Shown here: positions 39,668 through 48,945 of the stretch, piece after piece
Layout of the letters: each line of letters opens with the position of its first letter
Position numbering within the stretch: the stretch's first letter is position 1
Assembly (NCBI GenBank): GCA_023230665.1
Contig: JALNWY010000001.1
Span: 31,376 to 95,375 of the forward strand
Direction: 5' to 3'
Origin: Deltaproteobacteria bacterium
GTDB lineage: Bacteria > Desulfobacterota > Desulfomonilia > UBA1062
Length of the DNA stretch: 64,000 nt
Made by a program: the position numbers and the translations under genes
The notes under the pieces: generated by a model
Databases searched by the model: none
The model's input: the letters and a program-made list of their open reading frames with translations, nothing else
What the model was told of the DNA's origin: nothing

Positions 39668-40903
39668 ATGGTTTTAAATCTTTCAAAGGTCATTGAGTTG
39701 ATCGTAAAGGAAAAGGGCCTCAGGGAAGAAGACCTGGTGCAGGTGGTAGAGGCTGCGGTGCAGAGCGCTGCGAAAAAGGTCTATGGCGATTACGACAACA
39801 TCGAAGCGCACTACAACCCTGAGCTCGACGAGGTGGAGGTCTTCCAGTTCAAGGTCATCTCTGAAGAGGTTGAAGATCCGAATGTCCAGATATCTTTTAA
39901 AGAGGCGCGGAAGCTCGATCCCAACTGCCAGATCGGCGATGAGCTCGGGGAAAAGCTCGATTCCTCCAAGCTGGGGAGGATCGCCGCCCAGAGCGCCAAG
40001 CAGGTGATCGTACAGAAGGTGAAGGAAGTCGAGCGCGACGCTGTGTATAATGATTTCATCGACCGGAAGGGCGAGCTGGTATCAGGCTTTGTTCACCGGT
40101 TCGACAGGCGCGATGCCATCCTCAATCTCGGGAAGGCGGAGGCGATCCTGCGCGAAAAGGAAATGATCCCCGGCGAATCTTTCAGAAGAGGGGATCGCAT
40201 CCAGGCCCTTATCCTGGACGTGACCAAGTCGTTGAGAATGCCCCAGATAGAGCTCTCCCGCACGCATCCGAGGTTTCTCGTCAAGCTCTATGAGATGGAA
40301 GTACCGGAAGTCACCGAGGGGATCGTGGAGATCGTAGCCGTTGCGCGGGAGCCCGGGATCCGGGCGAAGATCGCCGTGCGCTCGCACGATCCCAAGGTGG
40401 ATCCGGTGGGAACCTGCGTCGGCGTAAAGGGGGCGCGGGTACAGAATGTGATCCAGGAGCTGAAAGGCGAGAGGCAGGATATCGTCGTGTGGTCGGAAGA
40501 CCCGGTCAGGTTCGTTTGCAATGCCCTTTCGCCCGCCCGGGTGTCCAAGGTGATTGTGGATAAATCCGCCTGGAGCATGGATGTGGTCGTCGCGGACGAC
40601 CAGCTCAGCCTTGCCATCGGGAGAAAGGGGCAGAATGTCAGGCTTGTGGCCAAGCTCACGGGTTGGAAGATCGATGTCCGCTCCGAGCACGCTGAAGAGA
40701 GCGTGTCTTCCGAGGAGGGTACTGCGTTAACCAGCATCAATGAGCTCGATGAATCGCTGGCTGAAATTTTGATGGAAGCCGGTTATCGGACCATTGAGGA
40801 TCTGGCCAAGGCAAAGGAGGAAGACCTCCTGGAGTTTGAAGGAATCGATGAAAATCTGGCAAAAGAACTGATAAAAAAGGCGTCGGTGGGAGTGAGTGGA
40901 TAA
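39668..40903 (+). CDS. nusA: Transcription termination/antitermination protein NusA
   Basis: NusA modulates pausing, termination and rRNA antitermination on RNA polymerase. The 411-residue protein has the N-terminal polymerase-binding domain, an S1 domain around residues 135-200 (GFVHRFDRRDAILNLGKAEA), KH1 and KH2 domains (DPVGTCVGVKGARVQNV and LAIGRKGQNVRLVAKLTGW), and one C-terminal helix-hairpin-helix repeat (DLAKAKEEDLLEFEGIDE). AGGAGA precedes the ATG. Its end overlaps ylxR by 8 nt. Confidence 0.96.
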   Translation: MVLNLSKVIELIVKEKGLREEDLVQVVEAAVQSAAKKVYGDYDNIEAHYNPELDEVEVFQFKVISEEVEDPNVQISFKEARKLDPNCQIGDELGEKLDSSKLGRIAAQSAKQVIVQKVKEVERDAVYNDFIDRKGELVSGFVHRFDRRDAILNLGKAEAILREKEMIPGESFRRGDRIQALILDVTKSLRMPQIELSRTHPRFLVKLYEMEVPEVTEGIVEIVAVAREPGIRAKIAVRSHDPKVDPVGTCVGVKGARVQNVIQELKGERQDIVVWSEDPVRFVCNALSPARVSKVIVDKSAWSMDVVVADDQLSLAIGRKGQNVRLVAKLTGWKIDVRSEHAEESVSSEEGTALTSINELDESLAEILMEAGYRTIEDLAKAKEEDLLEFEGIDENLAKELIKKASVGVSG

Positions 40904-41462
40904 CAGGCACCAACCGCTGAGACAGTGTGTCGGATGCAGAAAGATCCGCCCTAAGACGGAATTGCTGCGGTTTGTCAGCAGGGCTTCAGCAGAGGCTGTC
41001 TTTGACCCTGAAGGCCGCCTCGAGGGCAGGGGATTTTACCTCTGCCCGGTTGAGCAGTGCTTTGCAAAGGCTTACAAAAATAAAAGAGCGAGATCCAGCT
41101 ATTTTCGGAAACGAGAGCAGGTAAACGAACTTATTTACGAGGTGCGGGAAGAACTATCGAATATGATCGAAAAAGACCTCATACGGTATAAAAAAACGGC
41201 TTATCTGAAGGATGGCCTATGTGAAGAGAAGACGATCCGGGAGGATGATCTGATACTGTATCGCAGCGATAATCCTCCGGAAGAGAAAGTAGGAATGCAT
41301 ACAGCTGCACGAGCCGGCAGGGCAAAGGTATACCGCCTGCCTAAGGGATGTGAATGCAGCAGTCCGTGTCTGATCGTGAGCAGTGAGCGCCCGATCGCTC
41401 CACGGCTGGCGATGAATCTGCAGAAGTATGATTTGCTTTCTTCCAAGGGGCTGGCAAGATGA
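40896..41462 (+). CDS. ylxR: YlxR family RNA-binding protein with long C-terminal extension
   Basis: Residues 1 to about 85 are YlxR (DUF448): RQCVGCRKIRPKTELLRFV, then GRGFYLCP and a basic stretch KNKRARSSYF. Family members usually have 90-100 residues. This one has 188, with an unassigned region of about 100 residues after the core containing LPKGCECSSPCLIV and ending KYDLLSSKGLAR. I do not recognise this extension; it is not clearly the L7Ae-type YlxQ that often follows YlxR. The GTG start overlaps nusA by 8 nt, and the stop overlaps infB (ATGA). Confidence 0.85.
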   Translation: MDNRHQPLRQCVGCRKIRPKTELLRFVSRASAEAVFDPEGRLEGRGFYLCPVEQCFAKAYKNKRARSSYFRKREQVNELIYEVREELSNMIEKDLIRYKKTAYLKDGLCEEKTIREDDLILYRSDNPPEEKVGMHTAARAGRAKVYRLPKGCECSSPCLIVSSERPIAPRLAMNLQKYDLLSSKGLAR

Positions 41463-44056
41463 AAAAAATGCGGGTTTTTGAATTAGCAAAAGAGTTGAAC
41501 ATCGATGCAAGGGAACTGATGAAGGTTGCAAAAGACCTGGCGATATCGGTCGAGAACAATATGAGCCTGATCGATGTGCACGATATCGGAAGGATAAGAA
41601 AGCGATTCGTGAAAGAGAGCGAAAAGCAGCCCGATGAGCCTCCGCAGGAATCGTATGTTGAGAAGCGTGTCAGTGCAAATGTTATACGACGGAGGGCCCG
41701 GGTCGCCCCCCCTCCTGAAAAGCAGGATGCAGAGCCTTCCGAGCCCGAGATAGTGACGACCGCCGAAGCCATTGAGGAAAAGCCGGAAAAGAAAGAACGG
41801 AAAAAAGCCCCGAAGCTTGCCGAGGAAGAGCAGCCTGTTGCCGGGGAGGCAGAGGTCCCAGGCGTTCCCGCCGGCGAAGCAGCCGGAGCAGCGCCGGAAA
41901 CGGCTCCTCAGGAAGAGCCTGTTGCGACACCTTCGGCCCCGGAGCAAAAACCCGAAGCCCCTGCAGAGGAACAGCCCCGGGAGAAAGAGGTCCCGGAGGA
42001 GAAGCCTGGGCCCCGGGAGGAAGAAAAGGAAGCAGAAAAGGGAGAGGAGAAGAAAAAGAAGGAAAAGAAGAAGGGCAAGAAGGTCAAGGCCCCCGAGGTC
42101 GTCGAGGTCCCGGAGGAGGGGGAAGGCGCCGCAGCCCGCCATACGGCAAAGAAGCCCAAGAAGCCAAAAGAGAAAGAGAAGGAAGTATACACTCAGAGCG
42201 ATCTCTACGGGTCGGAAAGAACCGCGTTCGGCAAAAAACAGAAGAAACGCAGAGATAGAAGGGCCGTCGCACAGCCCATGCAGGCCAAGAAAAAGAAGAT
42301 CCGTATCGGAAGAGCCGTCATGGTCTCCAGCCTCGCGAAAGAAATGGGGGTGAAGGCCTCGGATGTCATCCGCATACTCATGGATCTCGGGGTCATGGCC
42401 AACCTGAACCAGTATATCACTGCAGACGAGGCATCGTTTGTCGCATCCGAGCTCGGCTTTGAAGCGGAAGAGGTCCGCGACGAGATCAGGGAAACCTATC
42501 TGGTTCCCCCAACCTTTTCACCGGAAGAACTGGAGCCCAGGCCGCCGGTCGTAACGGTCATGGGCCACGTCGATCATGGCAAGACCTCCCTGCTGGACGC
42601 CATCCGGCAGGAAAATGTCATCGACAGCGAGTATGGCGGAATAACTCAGCATATCGGAGCATACCAGGCCCGGTGCAACGGGAAGATAATCACCTTCATC
42701 GACACGCCCGGGCACGAGGCGTTTACCTCCATGCGTTCGCGGGGGGCTCAGGTGACGGACTTCGTGGTGCTCGTGGTGGCCGCGGACGACGGGGTCATGG
42801 ACCAGACGAAAGAGGCGATAAATCACGCCCGGGCAGCGAACATTCCCATTCTGGTGGCGGTCAACAAGATCGACAAGCCCGGCGCCAATCCCCAGCGGGT
42901 CAGGGAACAGCTTGCAGAGGTCGGGCTCGTCCCGGAAAGCTGGGGCGGCGATACGATCTTTGTCGATGTGTCGGCAAAGAACCGTATCGGGATCGACGAT
43001 CTGCTGGAGATGATCCTTCTGCAGGCAGAGGTTCTGGATATCAAATCCTCCCGGAAAGACGGGGCGCGGGGCGTCGTGCTGGAGTCCAAACTCGACAAGG
43101 CCAGAGGCCCCATGGCAACAGTCCTCATCCAGAGCGGCGAACTCAAGCGCGGCGACACCTTTGTGGTGGGTTCCTCATGGGGCAGGGCCAGAGGGGTGTT
43201 CGACTTTACCGGGAAGCCCATCTCCCTAGCCGACCCCGCAACCCCGGTTGAGATCATCGGATTTTCCGCACTCCCCTCTGCCGGGGACACCTTCTTTGTC
43301 GTGCCCAATGAAAAGAAGGCAAAGGACATTGTCTCATATTTCCATGAGAGCGATGAGATCCAGCGGCAGCAGAGGCAGGAACCCAAGGAAAAGGTCACTC
43401 TGGAAGATCTCTACAGTCAGGTGAGAGAAGGAAAGATCAAGGATCTCAACCTCATTATCAAGGGAGATGTCCACGGCACCGTAGAGGCCATCCAGAGCAC
43501 GGTGATGGGGATAGACACCGGCGAAGAGCTGAGGATCAATGTCATCCATTCCGCTGTCGGAGGCGTCACTGAAAACGACATTCTGCTCGCCTCGACAGCG
43601 GACGCCATCGTGGTCGGTTTCAACGTGCGGCCTGAGCCGACCGCCGGTGCCCTGGCAAAGAAATACAATGTTGAGATAAAACTCTACACCATCATTTATG
43701 ATCTTATCGAAGACATCAAAAAGGCCCTCAAGGGCATGCTCGAGCCGGTCTACGAAGAGGTTCTCCAGGGCCGGGCCCAGGTGCGAGATCTGTTCAAGGT
43801 GCCCAAAGTCGGCACCATTGCCGGATGCATGGTGACCGAAGGGCAGATCACAAGGGGAGCCAATGCGCGGCTGCTGCGCGACAACATCGTTGTCTTCGAG
43901 GGCAAGGTGGATTCCCTGAAGCGTTTCAAGGAAGATGTCCGCGAGGTACAGAGCGGCTATGAATGCGGCATCGGCCTGAACGGGTTCAACGACATCAAAA
44001 CGGGCGACGTCATCGAGGCCTACACCCATCAGAAGGTGGAGGCAGAGATCGAGTGA
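41459..44056 (+). CDS. infB: Translation initiation factor IF-2
   Basis: IF-2 is the GTPase that brings initiator tRNA to the 30S subunit. The 865-residue protein has the N-terminal IF2N helix domain (KKMRVFELAKELNIDARELM), then a low-complexity linker of about residues 80-260 rich in Pro, Ala, Glu and Lys, a second IF2N-like region (MVSSLAKEMGVKASDVI), the G domain with GHVDHGKT at 369-376 and VNKIDKPG, and domains II to IV. The ATG overlaps ylxR by 4 nt; the stop overlaps the DUF503 gene. Confidence 0.97.
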   Translation: MKKMRVFELAKELNIDARELMKVAKDLAISVENNMSLIDVHDIGRIRKRFVKESEKQPDEPPQESYVEKRVSANVIRRRARVAPPPEKQDAEPSEPEIVTTAEAIEEKPEKKERKKAPKLAEEEQPVAGEAEVPGVPAGEAAGAAPETAPQEEPVATPSAPEQKPEAPAEEQPREKEVPEEKPGPREEEKEAEKGEEKKKKEKKKGKKVKAPEVVEVPEEGEGAAARHTAKKPKKPKEKEKEVYTQSDLYGSERTAFGKKQKKRRDRRAVAQPMQAKKKKIRIGRAVMVSSLAKEMGVKASDVIRILMDLGVMANLNQYITADEASFVASELGFEAEEVRDEIRETYLVPPTFSPEELEPRPPVVTVMGHVDHGKTSLLDAIRQENVIDSEYGGITQHIGAYQARCNGKIITFIDTPGHEAFTSMRSRGAQVTDFVVLVVAADDGVMDQTKEAINHARAANIPILVAVNKIDKPGANPQRVREQLAEVGLVPESWGGDTIFVDVSAKNRIGIDDLLEMILLQAEVLDIKSSRKDGARGVVLESKLDKARGPMATVLIQSGELKRGDTFVVGSSWGRARGVFDFTGKPISLADPATPVEIIGFSALPSAGDTFFVVPNEKKAKDIVSYFHESDEIQRQQRQEPKEKVTLEDLYSQVREGKIKDLNLIIKGDVHGTVEAIQSTVMGIDTGEELRINVIHSAVGGVTENDILLASTADAIVVGFNVRPEPTAGALAKKYNVEIKLYTIIYDLIEDIKKALKGMLEPVYEEVLQGRAQVRDLFKVPKVGTIAGCMVTEGQITRGANARLLRDNIVVFEGKVDSLKRFKEDVREVQSGYECGIGLNGFNDIKTGDVIEAYTHQKVEAEIE

Positions 44057-44337
44057 TTATCGGTGCCTGCGAGGTCAGACTCAGGATCATGGGGGCCCGC
44101 TCCCTCAAGGAGAAGCGCAAGACCCTCAAATCCATGAAAGACCGTGTTTCCAAGATGAACATCTCCGTAGCCGAGGTGGATGATCAGGACAAGTGGCAGG
44201 CCGCCACCCTGGGATTTGCCCTGGTCAGCAATGATTCATCATATGTGAACTCGGTTCTGGACAGGATCTTTTCTTTCCTTTCTGAGTTTCCGGATGTAGA
44301 GGTGATTGACCGGAAAATGGAGATCATGCACATATGA
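44053..44337 (+). CDS. ylxP: DUF503 (YlxP-like) protein
   Basis: This 94-residue protein matches the DUF503 family: GACEVRLRIMGARSLKEKRKT near the start and VAEVDDQDKWQAATLGFALVS in the middle. Family members usually lie between infB and rbfA, exactly as here, and YlxP has been linked to ribosome assembly. The GTG start overlaps the infB stop (GTGA), and the stop overlaps rbfA (ATGA). Confidence 0.9.
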   Translation: MIIGACEVRLRIMGARSLKEKRKTLKSMKDRVSKMNISVAEVDDQDKWQAATLGFALVSNDSSYVNSVLDRIFSFLSEFPDVEVIDRKMEIMHI

Positions 44338-44696
44338 AGCTGGTTACCAAACGGCAGGCACGGGTCGGCGATCTTATCAAGCAGACTCTTGCCGAGCTCA
44401 TTCAGCGCAAGGTAAAAGACCCCCGGGTAGACGGGGTGACCATTACCGGTGCCGAGGTAAGCGTTGATCTCCGGGTGGGGCGGGTGTTTTACTGCGTCTT
44501 GGATCCTGATCGGCAGGAACAGGCCCAGCAGGGTCTGCAGAGCGCCGCCGGTTTCTTGAGGCGCGAGTTGAGCAGGCTGCTTCGGATAAAGCACGTGCCG
44601 GAGCTGACATTCATGTACGATGCATCTTTCGATTATGGATCGAGGATAGACGAGATTCTGGAAAAGCTTGATAAGGATGAAAAACCGGATAGCTGA
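44334..44696 (+). CDS. rbfA: Ribosome-binding factor A
   Basis: RbfA is a KH-like factor for 16S rRNA maturation and cold adaptation. The 120-residue protein shows RQARVGDLIKQTLAELIQRK, DPRVDGVTITGAEVSVDLR and the C-terminal IKHVPELTFMYDASFDYGSRI, all conserved. Its end overlaps the next gene by about 20 nt. Confidence 0.95.
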   Translation: MKLVTKRQARVGDLIKQTLAELIQRKVKDPRVDGVTITGAEVSVDLRVGRVFYCVLDPDRQEQAQQGLQSAAGFLRRELSRLLRIKHVPELTFMYDASFDYGSRIDEILEKLDKDEKPDS

Positions 44697-45606
44697 AATC
44701 ATACATCAATACGACCGCTTTGAGATCATCACCCACGAAGGTCCGGACGAGGACGCCGTCGGCTCAAGCCGGGCACTTGCCCATGCCCTGAACGCCCTGG
44801 GAAAGTCCGTGCGCCTGATCTATCCTACCCCCATTCCCGAGCCCCTGCTGTTCACCGCAGAGCCCAGGCAGAAAAAGGGGATGGTGCCCGAAATCTCCAT
44901 CCTCCTCGACGTCTCCGACGTGAAGCTCTTAGGCGGTGTAAACCCGCAGGGAAAGGTCGTGGTGATCGATCACCACCGCACCAACGGCACATATGGCGAG
45001 ATATCCTGGATCGACTCGCAGAAATCGTCGGCCTCGGAGATGGTCTATGACCTGATACGGGAGCTTGCGGTGGAGATCACCCCGGCGATCGCATCGAACA
45101 TCTACATGGGTATTTTCGGCGATACCGGCGGGTTTATCCACGCCAACACCTCGCCCAGGGTGTTCAAGGCAGCCTACGAGCTCACCCAGGTAGGGGCGGA
45201 TGCGAGCCAGATCGCCTACCGGCTGAAGCGCACCAGGAGCGTGAAATACTATCACATCCTCTGCCTGGTTATGGACAGGCTCGTGCAGTCTGGAAGAATA
45301 TACGGCAGTTATATCCGCTATCAGGATTTCGGGGCTATCCGCGCAAACCCCGACGACGCCTCCGGGATCGTCGAGGAGCTGGCCTCCCTCTCCGGGTCGG
45401 AGATGGTGGTGCTCCTGCGTGAATTGAACCCGGACACCGTGCACGGCTCCATCCGGAGCAAGGGCTCTGATGCAGCGTTGAAAACGGCCCGGGCCTTCGG
45501 TGGAGGCGGGCACGGCATGGCCGCAGGATTCACCCAGAAAGGCCGGGCAGACGAACTGATCGAACAGGTGATCGAGGAAGGAATGAAGTGGGTAAGCAAG
45601 GCGTAG
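44677..45606 (+). CDS. nrnA: DHH family phosphoesterase (NrnA-like nanoRNase/pAp phosphatase)
   Basis: This protein of about 309 residues has the DHH domain motifs HEGPDEDAVGSSRAL, ILLDVSD, VVIDHHRTNG and GIFGDTGGFIHANTS, then the DHHA1 domain with RAFGGGGHGMAAGF. Homologues degrade 2-5-nt RNAs and remove the 3' phosphate of pAp. It lies between rbfA and truB, the usual site. The ATG at 44677 is chosen; a TTG at 44668 would add three residues. The end overlaps truB by 19 nt. Confidence 0.93.
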   Translation: MKNRIAEIIHQYDRFEIITHEGPDEDAVGSSRALAHALNALGKSVRLIYPTPIPEPLLFTAEPRQKKGMVPEISILLDVSDVKLLGGVNPQGKVVVIDHHRTNGTYGEISWIDSQKSSASEMVYDLIRELAVEITPAIASNIYMGIFGDTGGFIHANTSPRVFKAAYELTQVGADASQIAYRLKRTRSVKYYHILCLVMDRLVQSGRIYGSYIRYQDFGAIRANPDDASGIVEELASLSGSEMVVLLRELNPDTVHGSIRSKGSDAALKTARAFGGGGHGMAAGFTQKGRADELIEQVIEEGMKWVSKA

Positions 45607-46490
45607 TACTCATAGACAAGCCTAAGGAGATCACATCGCGCAAGGCGGTCGACCAGGTTATGAAGGCCCTGAAGGTGAAGCGGGCCGGACACTTTGGCTC
45701 ACTGGACCCCTTTGCCACCGGACTCCTGTGCATCGGCGTCGGGCAGGGCACCAAGCTGCTGCCTTTCATGCACGCCCACGAGAAGGAGTATCTTGCGATC
45801 ATCGGGTTCGACATGTTCACCGATACGGACGATGTGACGGGAGAGCCCATCGAGCATTTCACCGGCGTCTCCGTGGATGTCGATGCCGTCCGGAAATGGT
45901 TTCGCGAACATTCGGGCTGGATCAATCAGATTCCGCCCCGTTACTGCGCCCAGAAGTTCCAGGGCCGACCCCTGTACAAGCTGACCCGGGCGAATATCGA
46001 TGTCCCGCCGAGGGAAAAGCAGGTCCATATCGAAAGGGCGGACATCCTGTCCCACGGGGCCGACTGGGTGTATGTCCGGATCATCTGCTCCCGCGGGACA
46101 TACATTCGGTCGATTGCCCGCGACCTTGGGGCTTCCCTGGGATGCGGGGGCTATTTAAGAGAGTTGAGGAGGCTGCGCAGCGAGGGATTCCACGTGGATG
46201 AGGCCATGACGCTGCAGAAGCTGGAAGAGAAGGCGGGGTGCGCAGAAGAGGTCATCATCCCCCTTTCGCGGGCGCTGCACATCCAGAAGGTGCGGGTCAC
46301 CTCCACGGGGCAGAAGGGGATCCTGGACGGAAACCCCATCCAGTCATCCTGGATCCTCGATACGGTGGAAAGCGTGGAGGGAAACTATGTCGCCGTGGTC
46401 AATGGAGAAGACAAGCTTCTCTGCGTGGCACGGCATCAGCCTTCGGGAGGAATCTGGGGTTATATTGAGCGAGGGTTCCGTCCGGATTAG
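45588..46490 (+). CDS. truB: tRNA pseudouridine(55) synthase TruB
   Basis: TruB makes pseudouridine 55 in the T loop of tRNAs. The catalytic Asp lies in GHFGSLDPFATGLL, a variant of the usual GHTGTLDPLATG. The QIPPRYCAQKFQGRPLYKLTR segment and CSRGTYIRSIARDLG are typical, and a PUA-like C-terminal region follows. The 300-residue length is normal. The GTG start at 45588 has AGGAAGG upstream and lies inside the end of the nrnA-like gene. Confidence 0.94.
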   Translation: MGKQGVVLIDKPKEITSRKAVDQVMKALKVKRAGHFGSLDPFATGLLCIGVGQGTKLLPFMHAHEKEYLAIIGFDMFTDTDDVTGEPIEHFTGVSVDVDAVRKWFREHSGWINQIPPRYCAQKFQGRPLYKLTRANIDVPPREKQVHIERADILSHGADWVYVRIICSRGTYIRSIARDLGASLGCGGYLRELRRLRSEGFHVDEAMTLQKLEEKAGCAEEVIIPLSRALHIQKVRVTSTGQKGILDGNPIQSSWILDTVESVEGNYVAVVNGEDKLLCVARHQPSGGIWGYIERGFRPD

Positions 46491-46573
46491 CTATTTACAG
46501 CAGATCGGATGGTGTGTTAAGTTCCCTCGTTGCCCATAGAAAGAGAACAAACGGTCATTAGGAGGACAAAGAA

Positions 46574-46843
46574 GTGGGTTTAAGCGTAGAGGAAAAGAAA
46601 GAAGTCATCAACCAGTTCAAGAGGCATGAGAGCGATACGGGTTCCCCTGATGTTCAGGTTGCAATACTGACAAAACGGATCAATATGCTCACCGAGCATT
46701 TCAAGGTTCACAACAAAGATCATCATTCCCGCAGAGGGCTGCTGATGCTCGTTGGACAGAGGCGGAGGCTTTTGAATTACATAAAAGACCGTGATATCAA
46801 AAGATATCGAGAGCTCCTCCAGTCTCTGAACCTCAGGAAGTAG
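46574..46843 (+). CDS. rpsO: 30S ribosomal protein S15
   Basis: S15 binds 16S rRNA early in 30S assembly. The 89-residue protein is typical: [38 protein letters not shown] and [15 protein letters not shown]. The start codon is GTG with AGGAGG well placed. The 83-nt gap from truB could hold the S15 autoregulatory leader, but I cannot define it. pnp follows after 8 nt. Confidence 0.97.
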   Translation: MGLSVEEKKEVINQFKRHESDTGSPDVQVAILTKRINMLTEHFKVHNKDHHSRRGLLMLVGQRRRLLNYIKDRDIKRYRELLQSLNLRK

Positions 46844-46851
46844 GAGATATC

Positions 46852-48939
46852 ATGAAAATCGAAGCAAGAGGCACCGGCACACCGCTGATCTTTTCCGTGG
46901 GAGAAGTAGCCAGACAGGCGGGTGGTTCTGTTCTGGTCCACCAGGGAGGCAGCGTGGTTCTCGTTACCGCGACCGCAGCCGCCGAAGAGCGCAAGGGCGT
47001 GGATTTCCTTCCCCTGGTGGTGGACTATCAGGAGATGAGCTATGCAGCCGGAAGGATCAAAGGGGGTTTCATCAAGAGAGACGGCCGTCCCGGCACTCAG
47101 GAGATACTCACTGCGCGTGCCATAGACAGGCCCATCCGGCCCCTGTTCCCAAAAGGTTTCCGCAACGAGACCCAGGTGATTGCCATGGTGCTCTCTGCAG
47201 ACCCGGCATTCACACCCGACATCCTCGCCCTGAACGGGGCGTCGGCCGCCCTGCACATCTCGAACATCCCCTTCAGCAGCCCCATCGGCGGCGCGCGGGT
47301 CGGACTCATCGACGGTGAATTCGTTATCGACCCGTCGGTTTCCCAGCTCGAGAAGAGCCGGTTGGAGCTCATCGTGGTGGGCACGCGCGACGCCATCGTC
47401 ATGGTTGAGGGAGAGGCGGGAGAGTTGCCGGAGAGCACGGTCCTCAATGCCATCAAGTTCGCGCATGTCAGGGTCATCGAGGTCATCGATGCGATCGAAG
47501 AGCTTCGGGAAAAGGCCGGAAAGCCGAAGATGCCGCATACCCCTCCGAGGGAGAACGAGGATCTTTACCGGCAGATCAGGCAGACCATGGCGCCCAAGAT
47601 CGAGGGCATGGTATCCGGCTCGTATACCAAACAGCAGCGGCACGCGCTCGCCGATCAGCTCCGCGCGGAGATCCTCGAGGCCTTCTCAGACCGTACGGAA
47701 GAGGAAGACGCCCTGGTCAATGGCGTTTTTGAGGCTGCGGAGAAGGATATCATCCGGGGCATTATGAAGGAGCGGAAGGTCAGAATCGACGGCAGAAGCT
47801 TTGACGAGATCCGGCCAATCGACTGCCGGGTGGGGATACTGCCGCGCACGCATGGTTCGGCCCTCTTTACGCGGGGTGAGACACAGGCGCTCGCAACCAC
47901 GACCCTGGGGACCCCGCGGGACGAGCAGCGGGTGGAGACCCTGCTGGGAGAGACGACAAAATCGTTCATGCTCCACTACTCATTCCCGCCGTTTTCCGTG
48001 GGAGAGGTCCGGATGCTCAGAGGACCGAGCCGGCGTGAAATCGGGCATGGAAATCTGGCGGAGCGGGCCTTGAGCAAGATGCTGCCCGAAGAAGGCACGT
48101 TCCCCTACACCATCAGGCTCGTCTCGGAGATCCTCGAATCCAACGGGTCTTCCTCCATGGCCACGGTCTGCGGGGGCTCGCTGTCCCTGATGGATGCGGG
48201 AGTTCCCATGAAAAAGCCGGTGGCCGGCATCGCCATGGGACTCATCAAAGAGGGTGAGGAGTACATGGTCCTCACCGATATCCTCGGCGACGAAGACCAC
48301 CTGGGAGACATGGACTTCAAGGTTGCCGGCACCGCAGACGGGGTGACCGCCCTGCAGATGGATATCAAGATCTCCGGCCTCCCGGATGCGGTTCTCGGAC
48401 AGGCCCTGGAAAAGGCCAGAGCGGCCCGGCTTGCCATTCTGGACAAGATGAACCAGGCCATCAGCGCCCCCCGGGGAGACATCTCCCCCTATGCGCCAAG
48501 GGTCTACACGATGAACATCAATCCCGACAAGATCAGAGACGTGATCGGTCCGGGTGGGAAGATCATCAAGGATATCATCGCCAAGACAGACACCAAAATC
48601 GAGATCGACGACTCCGGCCGGGTGGATATCTTCTCTCCAGACGAGGATCACGCAAAGATGGCAGTGGACATAATCCAGGCCCTCACCAAGGAGATGGAGC
48701 TCGGGCGTGTGTACAGCGGCAAGGTGGTCAAGATCATGGACTTCGGCGCCTTTGTCGATTTCCCGTCCGGAGAGTCCGGGCTGGTTCACATCTCGCAGCT
48801 CGCAAACGAGCGGGTGAAGAATGTGCGCGACGTGGTGCAGGAAGGCGACGAGGTCATTGTCAAGGTGATCGGCATCGACAGCAAGACCGGGAAGATCCGG
48901 CTCAGCAGGAAAGAAGCACTCAACGAAACCAGCCGCTGA
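46852..48939 (+). CDS. pnp: Polyribonucleotide nucleotidyltransferase (PNPase)
   Basis: PNPase degrades RNA 3' to 5' with phosphate. The 695-residue protein has two RNase PH domains, the second with RGETQALATTTLGTPRDEQ and SSMATVCGGSLSLMDAG plus GDEDHLGDMDFKVAGT (metal aspartates). KH (VIGPGGKIIKDI) and S1 (GKVVKIMDFGAFVDFPSG) domains follow. It sits directly after rpsO, as in most bacteria, and is followed 6 nt later by an M16 peptidase gene. Confidence 0.97.
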   Translation: MKIEARGTGTPLIFSVGEVARQAGGSVLVHQGGSVVLVTATAAAEERKGVDFLPLVVDYQEMSYAAGRIKGGFIKRDGRPGTQEILTARAIDRPIRPLFPKGFRNETQVIAMVLSADPAFTPDILALNGASAALHISNIPFSSPIGGARVGLIDGEFVIDPSVSQLEKSRLELIVVGTRDAIVMVEGEAGELPESTVLNAIKFAHVRVIEVIDAIEELREKAGKPKMPHTPPRENEDLYRQIRQTMAPKIEGMVSGSYTKQQRHALADQLRAEILEAFSDRTEEEDALVNGVFEAAEKDIIRGIMKERKVRIDGRSFDEIRPIDCRVGILPRTHGSALFTRGETQALATTTLGTPRDEQRVETLLGETTKSFMLHYSFPPFSVGEVRMLRGPSRREIGHGNLAERALSKMLPEEGTFPYTIRLVSEILESNGSSSMATVCGGSLSLMDAGVPMKKPVAGIAMGLIKEGEEYMVLTDILGDEDHLGDMDFKVAGTADGVTALQMDIKISGLPDAVLGQALEKARAARLAILDKMNQAISAPRGDISPYAPRVYTMNINPDKIRDVIGPGGKIIKDIIAKTDTKIEIDDSGRVDIFSPDEDHAKMAVDIIQALTKEMELGRVYSGKVVKIMDFGAFVDFPSGESGLVHISQLANERVKNVRDVVQEGDEVIVKVIGIDSKTGKIRLSRKEALNETSR

Positions 48940-48945
48940 TCATTC

